Source: Actinomycetota bacterium (GTDB lineage: Bacteria; Actinomycetota; AC-67). Taken from it: a stretch of 64,000 nt of DNA. The stretch lies in NCBI GenBank assembly GCA_041658565.1, contig JBAZZY010000010.1:23394-87393 (forward strand), in the 5' to 3' direction. Position numbers and translations under genes: made by a program. Shown here piece after piece: positions 51,427 to 60,496 of this stretch (its first letter is position 1; every line of letters starts with the position of its first letter). The notes under the pieces were generated by a model. That model was not told the DNA's origin. It worked only from the letters and a program-made list of their open reading frames with translations, and ran no database searches.

Positions 51427-52314
51427 ATGAGACGTCCGATTGCGGCGCTGGCCTGCGCCACGCTGATCTCCATGGTCGCCTGCGGCAGCAAGGTCCCGCG
51501 CGCGGCGCCGCTGGTCGCACCCTCGGAGTCCCGGCCGTCTGAGAGCGTCACCGCATCGACGACGACGTCGGCGACAGAGACGCCCCGCCCCGCGCCCAGC
51601 CCCTCGGCCTCCCCCTCGAGCATCCCCACCCGGCGCCATGTCCCCGACGAGGTCCTGCTTGGATTGAGGACGCCGCGTAACGGATCAACACGCAAGTTGC
51701 AGTTGCGCTTCAGCGCGTTTGGATTGCCCAGCACCTGCGGCTCTGTCGGTCCCCTCGAGGTCTCCAAGCGCCTGAAGGAAGATCTGCAGGCAACGATCCA
51801 GGGGTTCGACCGCACAGAGGGCAAGCGTGGCTCGGTGTGCGGCGGGGCGATTCAAGTCACGTCCTCGACCATCGACATCCCGCTGTCGTGGGCGCGCGCC
51901 AAGGCGCGCACGATCGTCGTGGATCTGTCCGGGAAGAAGAACACCTTCCAGCTCACGCTCGAAGGCTACGTGGCCGTCCTCGATCCCTCGCGGACGCCGA
52001 ATGTCTTCTCCGGCAGGCGCGATCTCCCGGATCGGCGCGTTGGGTCGAGCCAGGTGACCGCCATCCTGTATCCGCAAGACGTTGGGCGCCTCTACGTGGC
52101 TGCTTCCGGGGACTATGTCGAGAGGTTACGGACCTTCGCGGGCGAACAAGGCTGGCTCGACGCTCGCGAAACCTACGGATTCCCCGACGCGAACCCAGAA
52201 AAACCCACCATGCTGTGGGTCGTGGTCCGAAATCGGGAGCTGCCCCCGCCGCACCGTGGAGAGATGGTCGGCAAGATCGGCTCGGCGGAAGTGCACCTCG
52301 CCTGCGAGGAGTGA
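51427..52314 (+). CDS. Lipoprotein of unknown function
   Basis: The ATG at 51427 follows GGGGGGAAGAG and gives a short signal ending in the lipobox-like SMVAC (Cys at 19). A Ser/Thr/Pro-rich linker (25-70) leads to a beta-rich domain of about 220 residues with no family recognised. It is monocistronic, on the opposite strand to its surroundings, and converges with truA. It is probably surface-exposed. Confidence 0.8.
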   Translation: MRRPIAALACATLISMVACGSKVPRAAPLVAPSESRPSESVTASTTTSATETPRPAPSPSASPSSIPTRRHVPDEVLLGLRTPRNGSTRKLQLRFSAFGLPSTCGSVGPLEVSKRLKEDLQATIQGFDRTEGKRGSVCGGAIQVTSSTIDIPLSWARAKARTIVVDLSGKKNTFQLTLEGYVAVLDPSRTPNVFSGRRDLPDRRVGSSQVTAILYPQDVGRLYVAASGDYVERLRTFAGEQGWLDARETYGFPDANPEKPTMLWVVVRNRELPPPHRGEMVGKIGSAEVHLACEE

Positions 52315-52329
52315 CGGCCACCGGACTCG

Positions 52330-53076
52330 TCAGCGCGCAAACGGGTTGCGGGGATAGCCGACCTCCATGAAGTGCAGGCCGCGCGCCGGAGCCACCGGAC
52401 CGGCCGCGGCGCGATCGCGTGCGGCGAGCGCGCGCTCCACATCCTCAACCGCGCGCCGTCCTCGTCCGACCTCCAGCAGCATCCCCACGATCGAGCGCAC
52501 CATCTGATGGCAAAACGAGTCGGCTGAGACCTTAAAGGTGATGTCGGATCCGGCGGGGACGATGCGGATCGAGCGGACCCTACGGACAGGCCCACCCTGG
52601 CCGCGTCGGCAGTACGAGGTGAAGTCGTGCTCCCCGACCAGCGCGCGCACGCCGACGCGCATCTTGGGCACCGACACGGGCGACAGCACATGTAGCGCGA
52701 ACCGGTCTCGGAAAGGGTCGGGGGCGTCGCCAAGGTATGCCCGGTACTCGTAGGACCGCCGCACCGCCGAAAAGCGCGCATCGAAGGTGTCGGGAACTTC
52801 TGCGGCCGCGCGCACAAGTATCTCCGGGGCAAGCCAGCGGTTGAGTCGCTCGCACACCCACTCCGGCCGCGTGCCTTCGCGAGCGGAGAAAGACACCACC
52901 TGACCGTTTGCGTGGACACCGGCGTCGGTACGGCCGGCTCCGGTCGTGGAAACGGGCGCGCGCAAAAGCGCTGTCAGGCGGTCGTCGAGCACGCCTTGGA
53001 CGGAGCGCACGTCGGGTTGACGCGCAAAGCCGTGGAAGTCGGTTCCGTCGTAGGCGACGACGAGCGCGATCTTCAT
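52330..53076 (-). CDS. truA: tRNA pseudouridine(38-40) synthase TruA
   Basis: The 248-residue enzyme has catalytic Asp in GRTDAGVHA and the core YDGTDFHGFARQP. It modifies positions 38-40 of the anticodon arm. It is the last gene of the ribosomal superoperon, 30 bp after rplQ, with a short region between. Confidence 0.96.
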   Translation of the reverse strand: MKIALVVAYDGTDFHGFARQPDVRSVQGVLDDRLTALLRAPVSTTGAGRTDAGVHANGQVVSFSAREGTRPEWVCERLNRWLAPEILVRAAAEVPDTFDARFSAVRRSYEYRAYLGDAPDPFRDRFALHVLSPVSVPKMRVGVRALVGEHDFTSYCRRGQGGPVRRVRSIRIVPAGSDITFKVSADSFCHQMVRSIVGMLLEVGRGRRAVEDVERALAARDRAAAGPVAPARGLHFMEVGYPRNPFAR

Positions 53077-53106
53077 CGCATTCTCGCCCGGATACGGGAT
53101 TACGAC

Positions 53107-53475
53107 CTACTTGCCCGTTTCCTCGCCGACCAATTCGATAAGCGCCATCGGAGCCGAGTCGCCCTTGCGGTACCCGGTCTTCACGATGCGGGTGTACCCA
53201 CCCTCGCGCGACGCGAACTGGGGGCCGATCTCGGCAAACAGCTTGTGCACGATGCCCTTGTCCGTGACGATCTTGAGCACTCGACGACGCGCCGCGATAT
53301 CGCCTCGCTTGGCAAAGGTGATCATGCGCTCGGCGAGGGGGCGCATCGCCTTAGCGCGCGCCTCCGTCGTTTGCACGCGACCGTCGCGGAACAGCGACGA
53401 GCAAAGCCCTGCAAGCATGAGCTTCTGATGAGCCGGGCCCGATCCGAGCCGAGCCCCCTTCTTCGGTGTCGGCAC
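53107..53475 (-). CDS. rplQ: 50S ribosomal protein L17
   Basis: The 122-residue protein starts MPTPKKGARLGSGPAHQKLML, the conserved L17 N-terminus. It lies 3 bp after rpoA in the usual rpsK-rpsD-rpoA-rplQ order. Confidence 0.98.
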   Translation of the reverse strand: MPTPKKGARLGSGPAHQKLMLAGLCSSLFRDGRVQTTEARAKAMRPLAERMITFAKRGDIAARRRVLKIVTDKGIVHKLFAEIGPQFASREGGYTRIVKTGYRKGDSAPMALIELVGEETGK

Positions 53476-53478
53476 GAC

Positions 53479-54411
53479 CTAGCCCTCCCTGAGCGACAGG
53501 CCCATCTCGGCCAGCTTCTGCTTGACCTCGTCGATGGACTTCTGCCCGAAGTTGCGAATGTCCAGCAAGTCTTGCTCGGTGCGCTGAACAAGGTCTCCGA
53601 CCGTTGCCACGCCCTCGCGCTTGAGGCAGTTGTATGACCGCACCGAGAAGTCGAGTTCCTCGATCTCCAGGGCGAGGTCCGACGCGCGCGCGGCCTCCTC
53701 CGGAGAAGGCCCGAGGGTCAACGCTTGAGCCTCCGACAGCTCCGCAACGAGTCCGAGCAGATCGACGAGCGTGTGTCCGGCGGCGGCGAGAGCCTCCTTC
53801 GGAGTGATGGCGCCGTTGGTGTCGATGTCGAGGATGAGCTTGTCGTAGTTCGTCATCTGCTCAACACGTGTGTGCTCAACGGCGTACGAAACCCGGCGAA
53901 CAGGCGAGAAGATCGAGTCGATCGGGATCACGCCGATCGTGTCGGACGTGCGCTTGTTGCGCTCGCCGGTCACGTATCCACGACCCTGCTCGACGATCAG
54001 TTCCATGTCCAGCCGAGCTTTCTTGTTCAGCGTCGCGATGCGCAGATCCGGATTGAGAATCTCGATGCCGGCCGGCACTTCGATGTCGCCGGCAACAACG
54101 TCTTTCGGACCCTGCGCGCGCAGGAAGACCGGCACCGGCTCGGGGTGCTCACTGCGCAGTACGAGATCCTTGATGTTGAGAATGATGTCGGTGACATCTT
54201 CCTTGACACCGGCAATAGCGGAGAACTCGTGCAGGACTCCCTCGATGCGAATCTGCGTCACCGCCGCGCCCGGGATGGAGGACAGCAGCGTCCGACGGAG
54301 CGAGTTGCCGAGCGTGTATCCAAAGCCCGGCTCCAGCGGTTCAATCGCGAACTTCCACCGCGTTTCGGTCAACGGCTCTTCGACGATCTGCGGTCTGTGG
54401 ACGATAAGCAA
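53479..54411 (-). CDS. rpoA: DNA-directed RNA polymerase alpha subunit
   Basis: The 310-residue subunit has the N-terminal dimerisation domain ([25 protein letters not shown]-like core) and the C-terminal domain that binds UP elements and activators ([23 protein letters not shown]). The length is close to actinobacterial norms. Confidence 0.98.
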   Translation of the reverse strand: [310 protein letters not shown]

Positions 54412-54509
54412 CGGACTTCCTCCCTATGCACCCATCGGCCGCGGCCCGACGGCCCGACGACTCAAAGTGAACTGCGCGTCATGCGCCTCGACGATGCCTC
54501 CCCGAACGA

Positions 54510-55136
54510 TCACTTCGAGTACAGCTCCACAATCATCCGCTCCCGCACCGGCAGGTCGATCTGGTCGCGCGTCGGCAAGTGGCGAACCGTTGCAGTCAGC
54601 GCCTCTTTCTCCACGCCGAGCCACTCCGCCGGCGGACGAGTCTCATTGACCGCCACCGAGTGCAACACGGGTTGGATGTGCCTGCTCTTCGCGCCGATCG
54701 AGATGACGTCGCCCGGACACACCCGCATCGACGGAATGCTCGCGCGGCGGCCGTTGCGCTCCACGTGCCCGTGGAGGACCAGTTGACGCGCTTGGTCTCG
54801 CGACAGCGCAAAGCCCGCGCGGTACACGACGTTGTCCAAGCGAGACTCGAGCAGGCGGAGCAGGTTCTCCCCGGTCATCCCCTGCAGGCGAGTCGCTTCC
54901 TCGTAGTAGTTACGGAACTGCCGCTCCAAGACGCCGTAGATCCGGCGCGCGCGCTGCTTCTCGCGAAGCTGCAGTGCGTACTCGGTGTCCTTCGTACGGC
55001 CACGCCCGTGCTGGCCCGGCGGGAACGGCCGAGACTCGATCGGGCACTTGGGAGTCTCGCACTTGGTGCCCTTCAGGAACAGCTTGATCTTCTCCCGCCG
55101 GCACAGGCGGCAATCCGCATCGGTGTAGCGCGCCAC
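54510..55136 (-). CDS. rpsD: 30S ribosomal protein S4, zinc-binding form
   Basis: The 208-residue protein carries the N-terminal cysteines CRLC and CETPKC (the zinc form) and the S4 RNA-binding domain (RLDNVVYRAGFALSRDQARQL). It lies 1 bp after the rpsK stop and 98 bp upstream of rpoA. Confidence 0.98.
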   Translation of the reverse strand: MARYTDADCRLCRREKIKLFLKGTKCETPKCPIESRPFPPGQHGRGRTKDTEYALQLREKQRARRIYGVLERQFRNYYEEATRLQGMTGENLLRLLESRLDNVVYRAGFALSRDQARQLVLHGHVERNGRRASIPSMRVCPGDVISIGAKSRHIQPVLHSVAVNETRPPAEWLGVEKEALTATVRHLPTRDQIDLPVRERMIVELYSK

Positions 55137-55137
55137 C

Positions 55138-55524
55138 TCAGACCCTCCTACGACGCGGCGGCCGACACCCGTTGTGCGGCACCGGCGTTACGTCTTGAAT
55201 CCCGGCAACCTCCAGGCCCGCCGCCGCCAGCGAGCGAATCGCCGTCTCACGGCCGGAACCCGGTCCCTTCACGAACACGTCCACGCGGCGCACGCCGTGC
55301 TCCATCGCGCGCTTCGCCGCGGCCTCGGCCGCCAGCTGCGCAGCAAAGGGAGTCGACTTGCGAGAGCCCTTGAACCCCACGTTGCCACTCGACGCCCACG
55401 AGATCGTGTGACCCTGCGGGTCGGTGATGGTCACGATCGTGTTGTTGAACGTGGACTTGATGTGCGCCTGACCGTGGGGAATATTCTTCTTCTCCTTGCG
55501 CTTACTGCGCTTGGGCTTCGCCAC
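55138..55524 (-). CDS. rpsK: 30S ribosomal protein S11
   Basis: The 128-residue protein has the typical FNNTIVTITDPQGHTISWASSG core and the C-terminal PVPHNGCRPPRRRRV. Confidence 0.98.
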   Translation of the reverse strand: MAKPKRSKRKEKKNIPHGQAHIKSTFNNTIVTITDPQGHTISWASSGNVGFKGSRKSTPFAAQLAAEAAAKRAMEHGVRRVDVFVKGPGSGRETAIRSLAAAGLEVAGIQDVTPVPHNGCRPPRRRRV

Positions 55525-55560
55525 GTACCCTCCTGATCCCGACTACCGTTGCGATTCGGA

Positions 55561-55944
55561 TCACTTCTTGGACCGAACCTTCTTCGAGCCCGCGACCGTC
55601 TTCTTCGGGCCCTTGCGCGTGCGCGCGTTGGTGTGCGTGCGCTGCCCCCGGACCGGAAGTCCGCGACGATGCCGGATGCCCTGGTAACAGTTGATCTCGA
55701 CCTTGCGCTTGATGTCGGTGGAAACCTGCCGGCGCAGATCACCTTCCACCTTGAAGTTTGCGTCGATCCACTCGCGAAGCCGCACGACCTCTTCATCGGT
55801 GAGGTCGCGCACCCGCCGCGACGGTTCCACCTGTGTCGCAGCCAAAGTTCGCTTCGCCAGTGTCGGACCGACACCGAAGATGTAGGTCAGCGCGACTTCC
55901 ACCCGCTTGTCACGGGGAAGGTCGACTCCTGCGATACGAGCCAT
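55561..55944 (-). CDS. rpsM: 30S ribosomal protein S13
   Basis: The 127-residue protein starts at ATG 55944 (MARIAGVDLPRDKRVEVAL) and ends in the basic RGQRTHTNARTRKGPKKT tail that contacts tRNA. The longer frame to 56031 is the overlapping rpmJ region. Confidence 0.98.
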   Translation of the reverse strand: MARIAGVDLPRDKRVEVALTYIFGVGPTLAKRTLAATQVEPSRRVRDLTDEEVVRLREWIDANFKVEGDLRRQVSTDIKRKVEINCYQGIRHRRGLPVRGQRTHTNARTRKGPKKTVAGSKKVRSKK

Positions 55945-55955
55945 CCGCTCTCTCC

Positions 55956-56069
55956 CTATCCCTGTCGCTGCTTGTGGCGTGGGTTGGAACAAATCACCAT
56001 GACCCGACCCGCGCGCCGGATCACCTTGCACTTCTCACACATCTTGCGAACGCTCGGACGGACTTTCAT
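55956..56069 (-). CDS. rpmJ: 50S ribosomal protein L36, zinc-binding form
   Basis: The 37-residue product (MKVRPSVRKMCEKCKVIRRA...) has C11, C14, C27 and H32 for zinc. It was found by translating the strand directly and sits between rpsM and map. The gene for initiation factor IF-1, usually just upstream, is missing here. Confidence 0.97.
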   Translation of the reverse strand: MKVRPSVRKMCEKCKVIRRAGRVMVICSNPRHKQRQG

Positions 56070-56219
56070 CGCAGCCTCGATTTCCTTCGCGCCTCAATTT
56101 TCATTGCTCGCCACACAGAGCCGATACCTGCTCCGCGCCCCGCCTATCCACTCCAGCAGCCAGCACGGCGACCCTGTTTCGGAGCCGACCAAGCATGGTA
56201 GCAGTGTTTTTCGCCCCGG

Positions 56220-56981
56220 TCATTCGCGCCCCCGGGCCGTCTCTGTGAGAACCTCGTGTCCGTCGGCGGTGACGGCCACTGTGTGCTCAAAGTGAGCAGA
56301 GCGGGTACCGTCCGCAGTCACCACGGTCCAACCGTCGGCCAACAGCCTAGTCTGGTATCCCCCGACGTTGATCATCGGCTCGATCGCGATGACCATCCCT
56401 TCGTCCAAAGGGAATCCTTTGCCGGCCTGGCCGTGATTGGGGACCGGCGGGTCTTCATGCAGCGCGCGCCCGATCCCGTGCCCGACGTATTCGCGAACGA
56501 CGGAGAACCCCGCCCCCTCGGCCACAGCCTGGACGGCTGCTCCGATGTCGCCGATGCGCGCGCCCGGACGAACCGCATCAATCCCTGCCTCCAGCGCGCG
56601 CCTGGTCGCGTCCATGAGCCGCGCAGCCTCGGGATCCGGCTCCCCAACCGGGACCGTGATCGCGGCGTCGCCGTGGTACCCCTCAGCGATCGCACCGCAA
56701 TCCACCTTCACCAAATCTCCGTCCTTCAAAACGACTTCTCCGGGGATTCCGTGCACGATCTCGGTGTTCAGCGATGTGCAGATCGTCGCGGGGAACCCGC
56801 GGTACCCCTTGAACGACGGAATCGCCCCGCGCGCGCGAATCTCTCGCTCGGCGACCTCATCCAGGTGCGCAGTCGTCACGCCGGCCCTGATCTCCGATCG
56901 GACGGCCGCGAGCGTCTCGGCGACGACTCGGCCGGCCTGACGCATCTTCGCAATCTCCGCCGGGCGCTTTCGGATGATCAT
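56220..56981 (-). CDS. map: Methionine aminopeptidase, type I
   Basis: The start is ATG 56981, overlapping the adk stop (ATGA). The 253-residue enzyme removes N-terminal Met. Metal ligands lie in VDCGAIAEGYHGDAA, His in YVGHGIGRALHEDP and Glu in IAIEPMINVG plus the C-terminal FEHTVAVT. Confidence 0.97.
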   Translation of the reverse strand: MIIRKRPAEIAKMRQAGRVVAETLAAVRSEIRAGVTTAHLDEVAEREIRARGAIPSFKGYRGFPATICTSLNTEIVHGIPGEVVLKDGDLVKVDCGAIAEGYHGDAAITVPVGEPDPEAARLMDATRRALEAGIDAVRPGARIGDIGAAVQAVAEGAGFSVVREYVGHGIGRALHEDPPVPNHGQAGKGFPLDEGMVIAIEPMINVGGYQTRLLADGWTVVTADGTRSAHFEHTVAVTADGHEVLTETARGRE

Positions 56982-57625
56982 CCGGCGTCGAGCTCCTTGG
57001 CAATGCGCTCCTGCACTTCGGCCGTATCTCCCGTGCCGTCTACCCGGCGCAACAGGCCCCAAGCCTCGTAAGACGCAATCAGCGGCGCGGTCTGGCGGTG
57101 GAATACCTCGAGCCGCTTCCAGATAACTCCCGGCGTATCGTCGCTTCTCTGGAAAAGCACCTCCCCGTCGTCATCACACGTCCCGGACGTCCGAGGAGGG
57201 CTCGATTTGAGGTTGAAGATCCGAGCACATGCAGGGCAGGACCAACGGGCCGACAATCGCTCGACAATCTCCGCGTCGGGGACCTCTAGATCCACGACCA
57301 CATCCAGCGGCGCGCCGATCTCGGAGAGGCTGGCATCCAGTGCGTCGGCCTGCGGAACAGTCCTGGGGAACCCATCCAACAAGAACCCCGCGGCCGCATC
57401 AGGCTCCGACAAGCGCGCGCGCAACAACTCGAGCACGACCTCGTCCGGAACCAACTCGCCCATGTCCATGTACGACTTCGCGCGCAGCCCAATACCAGTC
57501 TGGTTCTTTACCGCTGCACGCAACAGGTCTCCAGTCGCAATGTGCGGCACTCCGTACCGCGCGGCGAGCCCGACCGCCTGCGTTCCCTTCCCGGCCCCCG
57601 GAGGGCCAAGCAAGATCAGTCGCAT
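56978..57625 (-). CDS. adk: Adenylate kinase, zinc-lid form
   Basis: The 215-residue enzyme has P-loop GPPGAGKGTQ and the long LID with CPAC, 16 residues, then CDDD. This fits a C-C-C-D zinc site as in Bacillus-type adenylate kinases. It follows secY by 9 bp and is coupled to map. Confidence 0.97.
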   Translation of the reverse strand: MRLILLGPPGAGKGTQAVGLAARYGVPHIATGDLLRAAVKNQTGIGLRAKSYMDMGELVPDEVVLELLRARLSEPDAAAGFLLDGFPRTVPQADALDASLSEIGAPLDVVVDLEVPDAEIVERLSARWSCPACARIFNLKSSPPRTSGTCDDDGEVLFQRSDDTPGVIWKRLEVFHRQTAPLIASYEAWGLLRRVDGTGDTAEVQERIAKELDAG

Positions 57626-57634
57626 CGAGAACTC

Positions 57635-58921
57635 CTACTTCAGGAACCCTTCGTAATGACGCATCATCAGTTGAGATTCGATCTGCTTCATCGTTTCGAG
57701 ACCGACCCCGACCATGATCAGCACGGCCGTTCCCGCGAAGGGGAACGAAGTCACGTTCCAGGCCCCCTGCGCAATGAACGGCAGCACCGCGATCGATCCG
57801 AGGAACATCGCTCCCGGAAGCGTGATGCGGGTCAGAATGTGGTCAAGGTAGTCGGCCGTGGGACGCCCCGGACGGATGCCGGGAACGAACCCACCGTATT
57901 TCTTCATGTTGTCGGCAACGTCGGTCGGGTTGAACGTGATCGCGGTGTAGAAATACGTGAAGAAGATGATGAGGACGAAATACGCCACCACGTACCAGAA
58001 GCTCGTTCCGCTGGCGAAGTGGCGATCGATGAAGTTCTTGAACGTGTTGTTCTGCACGATCGTCGCCGCCAGAACAGGCAAGTACAGCAGCGACGAGGCG
58101 AAGATGATCGGGATGACCCCCGCTTGGTTGACCTTCATGGGAATGTAGGTAGACCCGCCGCCCATCGTCTTTCGCCCCACCACGCGTTTGGCGTATTGCA
58201 CCGGGATTCTGCGCTGGGCCTGCTCGACCAACACGACCGTAAGGACAATCGCCATACCCAAAGCGATGAAGACGGACCCCTTCGCCGGCCCCGCACTCGC
58301 CCAGAGCGAGGTCGCGTTCCCCGGCAGCGAAGCGATGATCGAGGCGAAGATAAGCAGCGACATACCGTTGCCGATCCCCCGCTGCGTGATCAACTCGCCG
58401 AGCCACATGATGAGTGCCGTTCCCGCCGTCAGCGTCAAAACGATCAGGAAAGTGCGACCAACGGTCAGGTTCGTGAACATGTCGCGGATGCCTGGGAACA
58501 GGTTCCCGCTGTTCGCCGTGACGACGATCCCCAGGGACTGCAGCAAGGAAAGCACCACGGTCATGTAACGCGTGTACTGGGTGATCTTCTTGCGGCCGAG
58601 TTCGCCTTCCTTTTGCAGCGCTTCAAGCTTCGGAATAACCACCGTAAGCAACTGCATGATGATCGAGGAGGTGATGTACGGCATGATCCCGAGCGCAAAG
58701 ATCGCGAACCGAGTCAATGCGCCACCAGAGAACAAGTTGATCAGCGTGTAGACGCCGCCGCTTTGCTCCGCTTGCCTCTGGAGCTCTTCGATCTTGGTCA
58801 CGTCTACGCCGGGCAACGGGATGTGCGACCCCAGCCGGTACACGCCGATGATCAAAAGCGTGAACAGGATCTTGTTCCGCAGGTCGGGGATCTTGAAGGC
58901 GTTTCGAAACGCGCTGAGCAC
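57635..58921 (-). CDS. secY: Preprotein translocase subunit SecY
   Basis: The 428-residue ten-span channel has the plug/TM2 region (PYITSSIIMQLLTVVIPKLEAL) and typical later spans (GVIPIIFASSLLYLP, GIRPGRPTADYL). It exports unfolded proteins, including the secreted proteases in this window. It lies downstream of rplO in the spc operon. Confidence 0.98.
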   Translation of the reverse strand: MLSAFRNAFKIPDLRNKILFTLLIIGVYRLGSHIPLPGVDVTKIEELQRQAEQSGGVYTLINLFSGGALTRFAIFALGIMPYITSSIIMQLLTVVIPKLEALQKEGELGRKKITQYTRYMTVVLSLLQSLGIVVTANSGNLFPGIRDMFTNLTVGRTFLIVLTLTAGTALIMWLGELITQRGIGNGMSLLIFASIIASLPGNATSLWASAGPAKGSVFIALGMAIVLTVVLVEQAQRRIPVQYAKRVVGRKTMGGGSTYIPMKVNQAGVIPIIFASSLLYLPVLAATIVQNNTFKNFIDRHFASGTSFWYVVAYFVLIIFFTYFYTAITFNPTDVADNMKKYGGFVPGIRPGRPTADYLDHILTRITLPGAMFLGSIAVLPFIAQGAWNVTSFPFAGTAVLIMVGVGLETMKQIESQLMMRHYEGFLK

Positions 58922-58938
58922 GACTTGGGCCTTTCTGC

Positions 58939-59379
58939 CTAGATCACCTCGACGGTGCCGCCTGCGGCCGTGATCTTGGCCTTGGCGGACTCACTGAACG
59001 CCGCGGCCTTAACCGTCAAGGGCACGGTCACCTCTCCCCTACCCAGGATCTTGATCGCTCCGCGGCTCTTGCGCACCACGCCCTTGGCGCGAAGCGCATC
59101 CGGGTCGACCACCGTCCCTGCAGCGAAGGCATTCAACGACTCGACGTTCACGGGCTCGTACTCGACCTTGAAGCGTGCGTTCGAGAACCCGCCCAGCTTG
59201 GGCAGACGGCGGTGCAGCGGCATCTGGCCGCCCTCGAACCACGGATGGACGGTCGTGCGCGCGCCGGTACCCTTCGTTCCACGACCGGACGTCTTGCCCT
59301 TGCCGGACCCGTGACCGCGACCGACTCGCGTTGCTTTCTTGTGTGCGCCCGGTGCCGGACGCAGATGATGCAGCTTCAC
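58939..59379 (-). CDS. rplO: 50S ribosomal protein L15
   Basis: The 146-residue protein has the Gly/Lys-rich start (GRGHGSGKGKTSGRGTKGTGAR) and the conserved GGQMPLHRRLPKLGGF. Its GTG start overlaps the rpmD stop (GTGA). Confidence 0.98.
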   Translation of the reverse strand: MKLHHLRPAPGAHKKATRVGRGHGSGKGKTSGRGTKGTGARTTVHPWFEGGQMPLHRRLPKLGGFSNARFKVEYEPVNVESLNAFAAGTVVDPDALRAKGVVRKSRGAIKILGRGEVTVPLTVKAAAFSESAKAKITAAGGTVEVI

Positions 59380-59561
59380 TGCGAAACCTCCTCGACCTCA
59401 ACCAGGTGCGCGACCGCACGCACGGCGCCGCGCGCCTGAGGCGTGTCGTCGCGCACGACGCTCTGGCGAATCTTACGAAGCCCGAGAGAGCGGACCGTCT
59501 CACGCTGACGCTCAGTACACCCGATCAGCCCGCGCCGCAGCGTAACCTTGATCTTCGCCAT
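59376..59561 (-). CDS. rpmD: 50S ribosomal protein L30
   Basis: The 61-residue protein starts at ATG 59561, overlapping the rpsE stop. It has the typical KIKVTLRRGLIGCTERQRETVRSLGLRK core. Confidence 0.96.
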   Translation of the reverse strand: MAKIKVTLRRGLIGCTERQRETVRSLGLRKIRQSVVRDDTPQARGAVRAVAHLVEVEEVSQ

Positions 59562-60124
59562 CACGCACTCGCCTCGGCCGCGCGAATCGCCTCGAGCATC
59601 CGCCGCGGCGCGACACGCTCGAGCGGCAGACCGCGGTCGCGCGCCACATCTTCAGGCAAGCGCAGAGACCGCAATCCTGACTCAACGGCGTGCACGATGT
59701 TGATCGGGTTCCCGCTGCCCAACGACTTCGACAGGATGTCGGAAATCCCAGCGCACTCAAGTACTGCGCGCACCGGACCGCCGGCGATGATCCCGGTACC
59801 CGGTGACGCCGGCTTCAGCATCACGCGACCGGCGCCGTGCTCACCGGTAATCTCGTGGGGAATCGTAGCCCCCACCATGGGAACGCGAAACATCGAGCGC
59901 TTCGCGATGTCGATGCCCTTCTGAATAGCGGCGGGGACTTCCTTCGCCTTGCCGTACCCCACACCGACTCTGCCGCTGCGGTCTCCGACGACGACGAGCG
60001 CCGTGAACGAGAAGCGTCGGCCTCCCTTTACGACCTTCGCCACGCGGTTGATCGTGACGACGCGCTCCTCGAACTGCGGGGCTCCCGGATCCTGATCCGG
60101 TCCCGAACGACGACGCTCCACCAT
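59561..60124 (-). CDS. rpsE: 30S ribosomal protein S5
   Basis: The 187-residue protein has the double-stranded RNA-binding core (ERVVTINRVAKVVKGGRRFSF) and the GYGKAKEVPAAI loop. A short basic N-terminal extension is present. Confidence 0.98.
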   Translation of the reverse strand: MVERRRSGPDQDPGAPQFEERVVTINRVAKVVKGGRRFSFTALVVVGDRSGRVGVGYGKAKEVPAAIQKGIDIAKRSMFRVPMVGATIPHEITGEHGAGRVMLKPASPGTGIIAGGPVRAVLECAGISDILSKSLGSGNPINIVHAVESGLRSLRLPEDVARDRGLPLERVAPRRMLEAIRAAEASA

Positions 60125-60140
60125 GTGGTGTGACTCCTCC

Positions 60141-60494
60141 CTAGAACTTCAATCCAGCTTCGCGAGCGCCTTCAGCCAACTCGCGAACGCGCCCCTGGAA
60201 GCGAAAGCCTCCGCGGTCGAAGACGACAGCCTCGACCCCCGACGCGAGCGCGCGCTTGCCGACTAGTAACCCTACGGCCTTGGACACGGTGCTCTTGTTC
60301 CCGTCCTTGGCAATCTCGGGGTCCAGCGCCGACGCGGATGCGATCGTGTGGCCGCGCAGATCATCGATGACCTGTGCGTAGATGTGCCGGTTCGAGCGAA
60401 ACACCGCCAACCGCGGGCGCTGCGCACTCCCGACCACCTGCTTGCGAACGCGCGCATGCCGGCGCGTACGGGCCTCCACCTTCTTCAGCGCCAT
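60141..60494 (-). CDS. rplR: 50S ribosomal protein L18
   Basis: The 117-residue 5S-rRNA-binding protein has RLAVFRSNRHIYAQVIDD and the C-terminal AEGAREAGLKF. Confidence 0.98.
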   Translation of the reverse strand: MALKKVEARTRRHARVRKQVVGSAQRPRLAVFRSNRHIYAQVIDDLRGHTIASASALDPEIAKDGNKSTVSKAVGLLVGKRALASGVEAVVFDRGGFRFQGRVRELAEGAREAGLKF

Positions 60495-60496
60495 CT

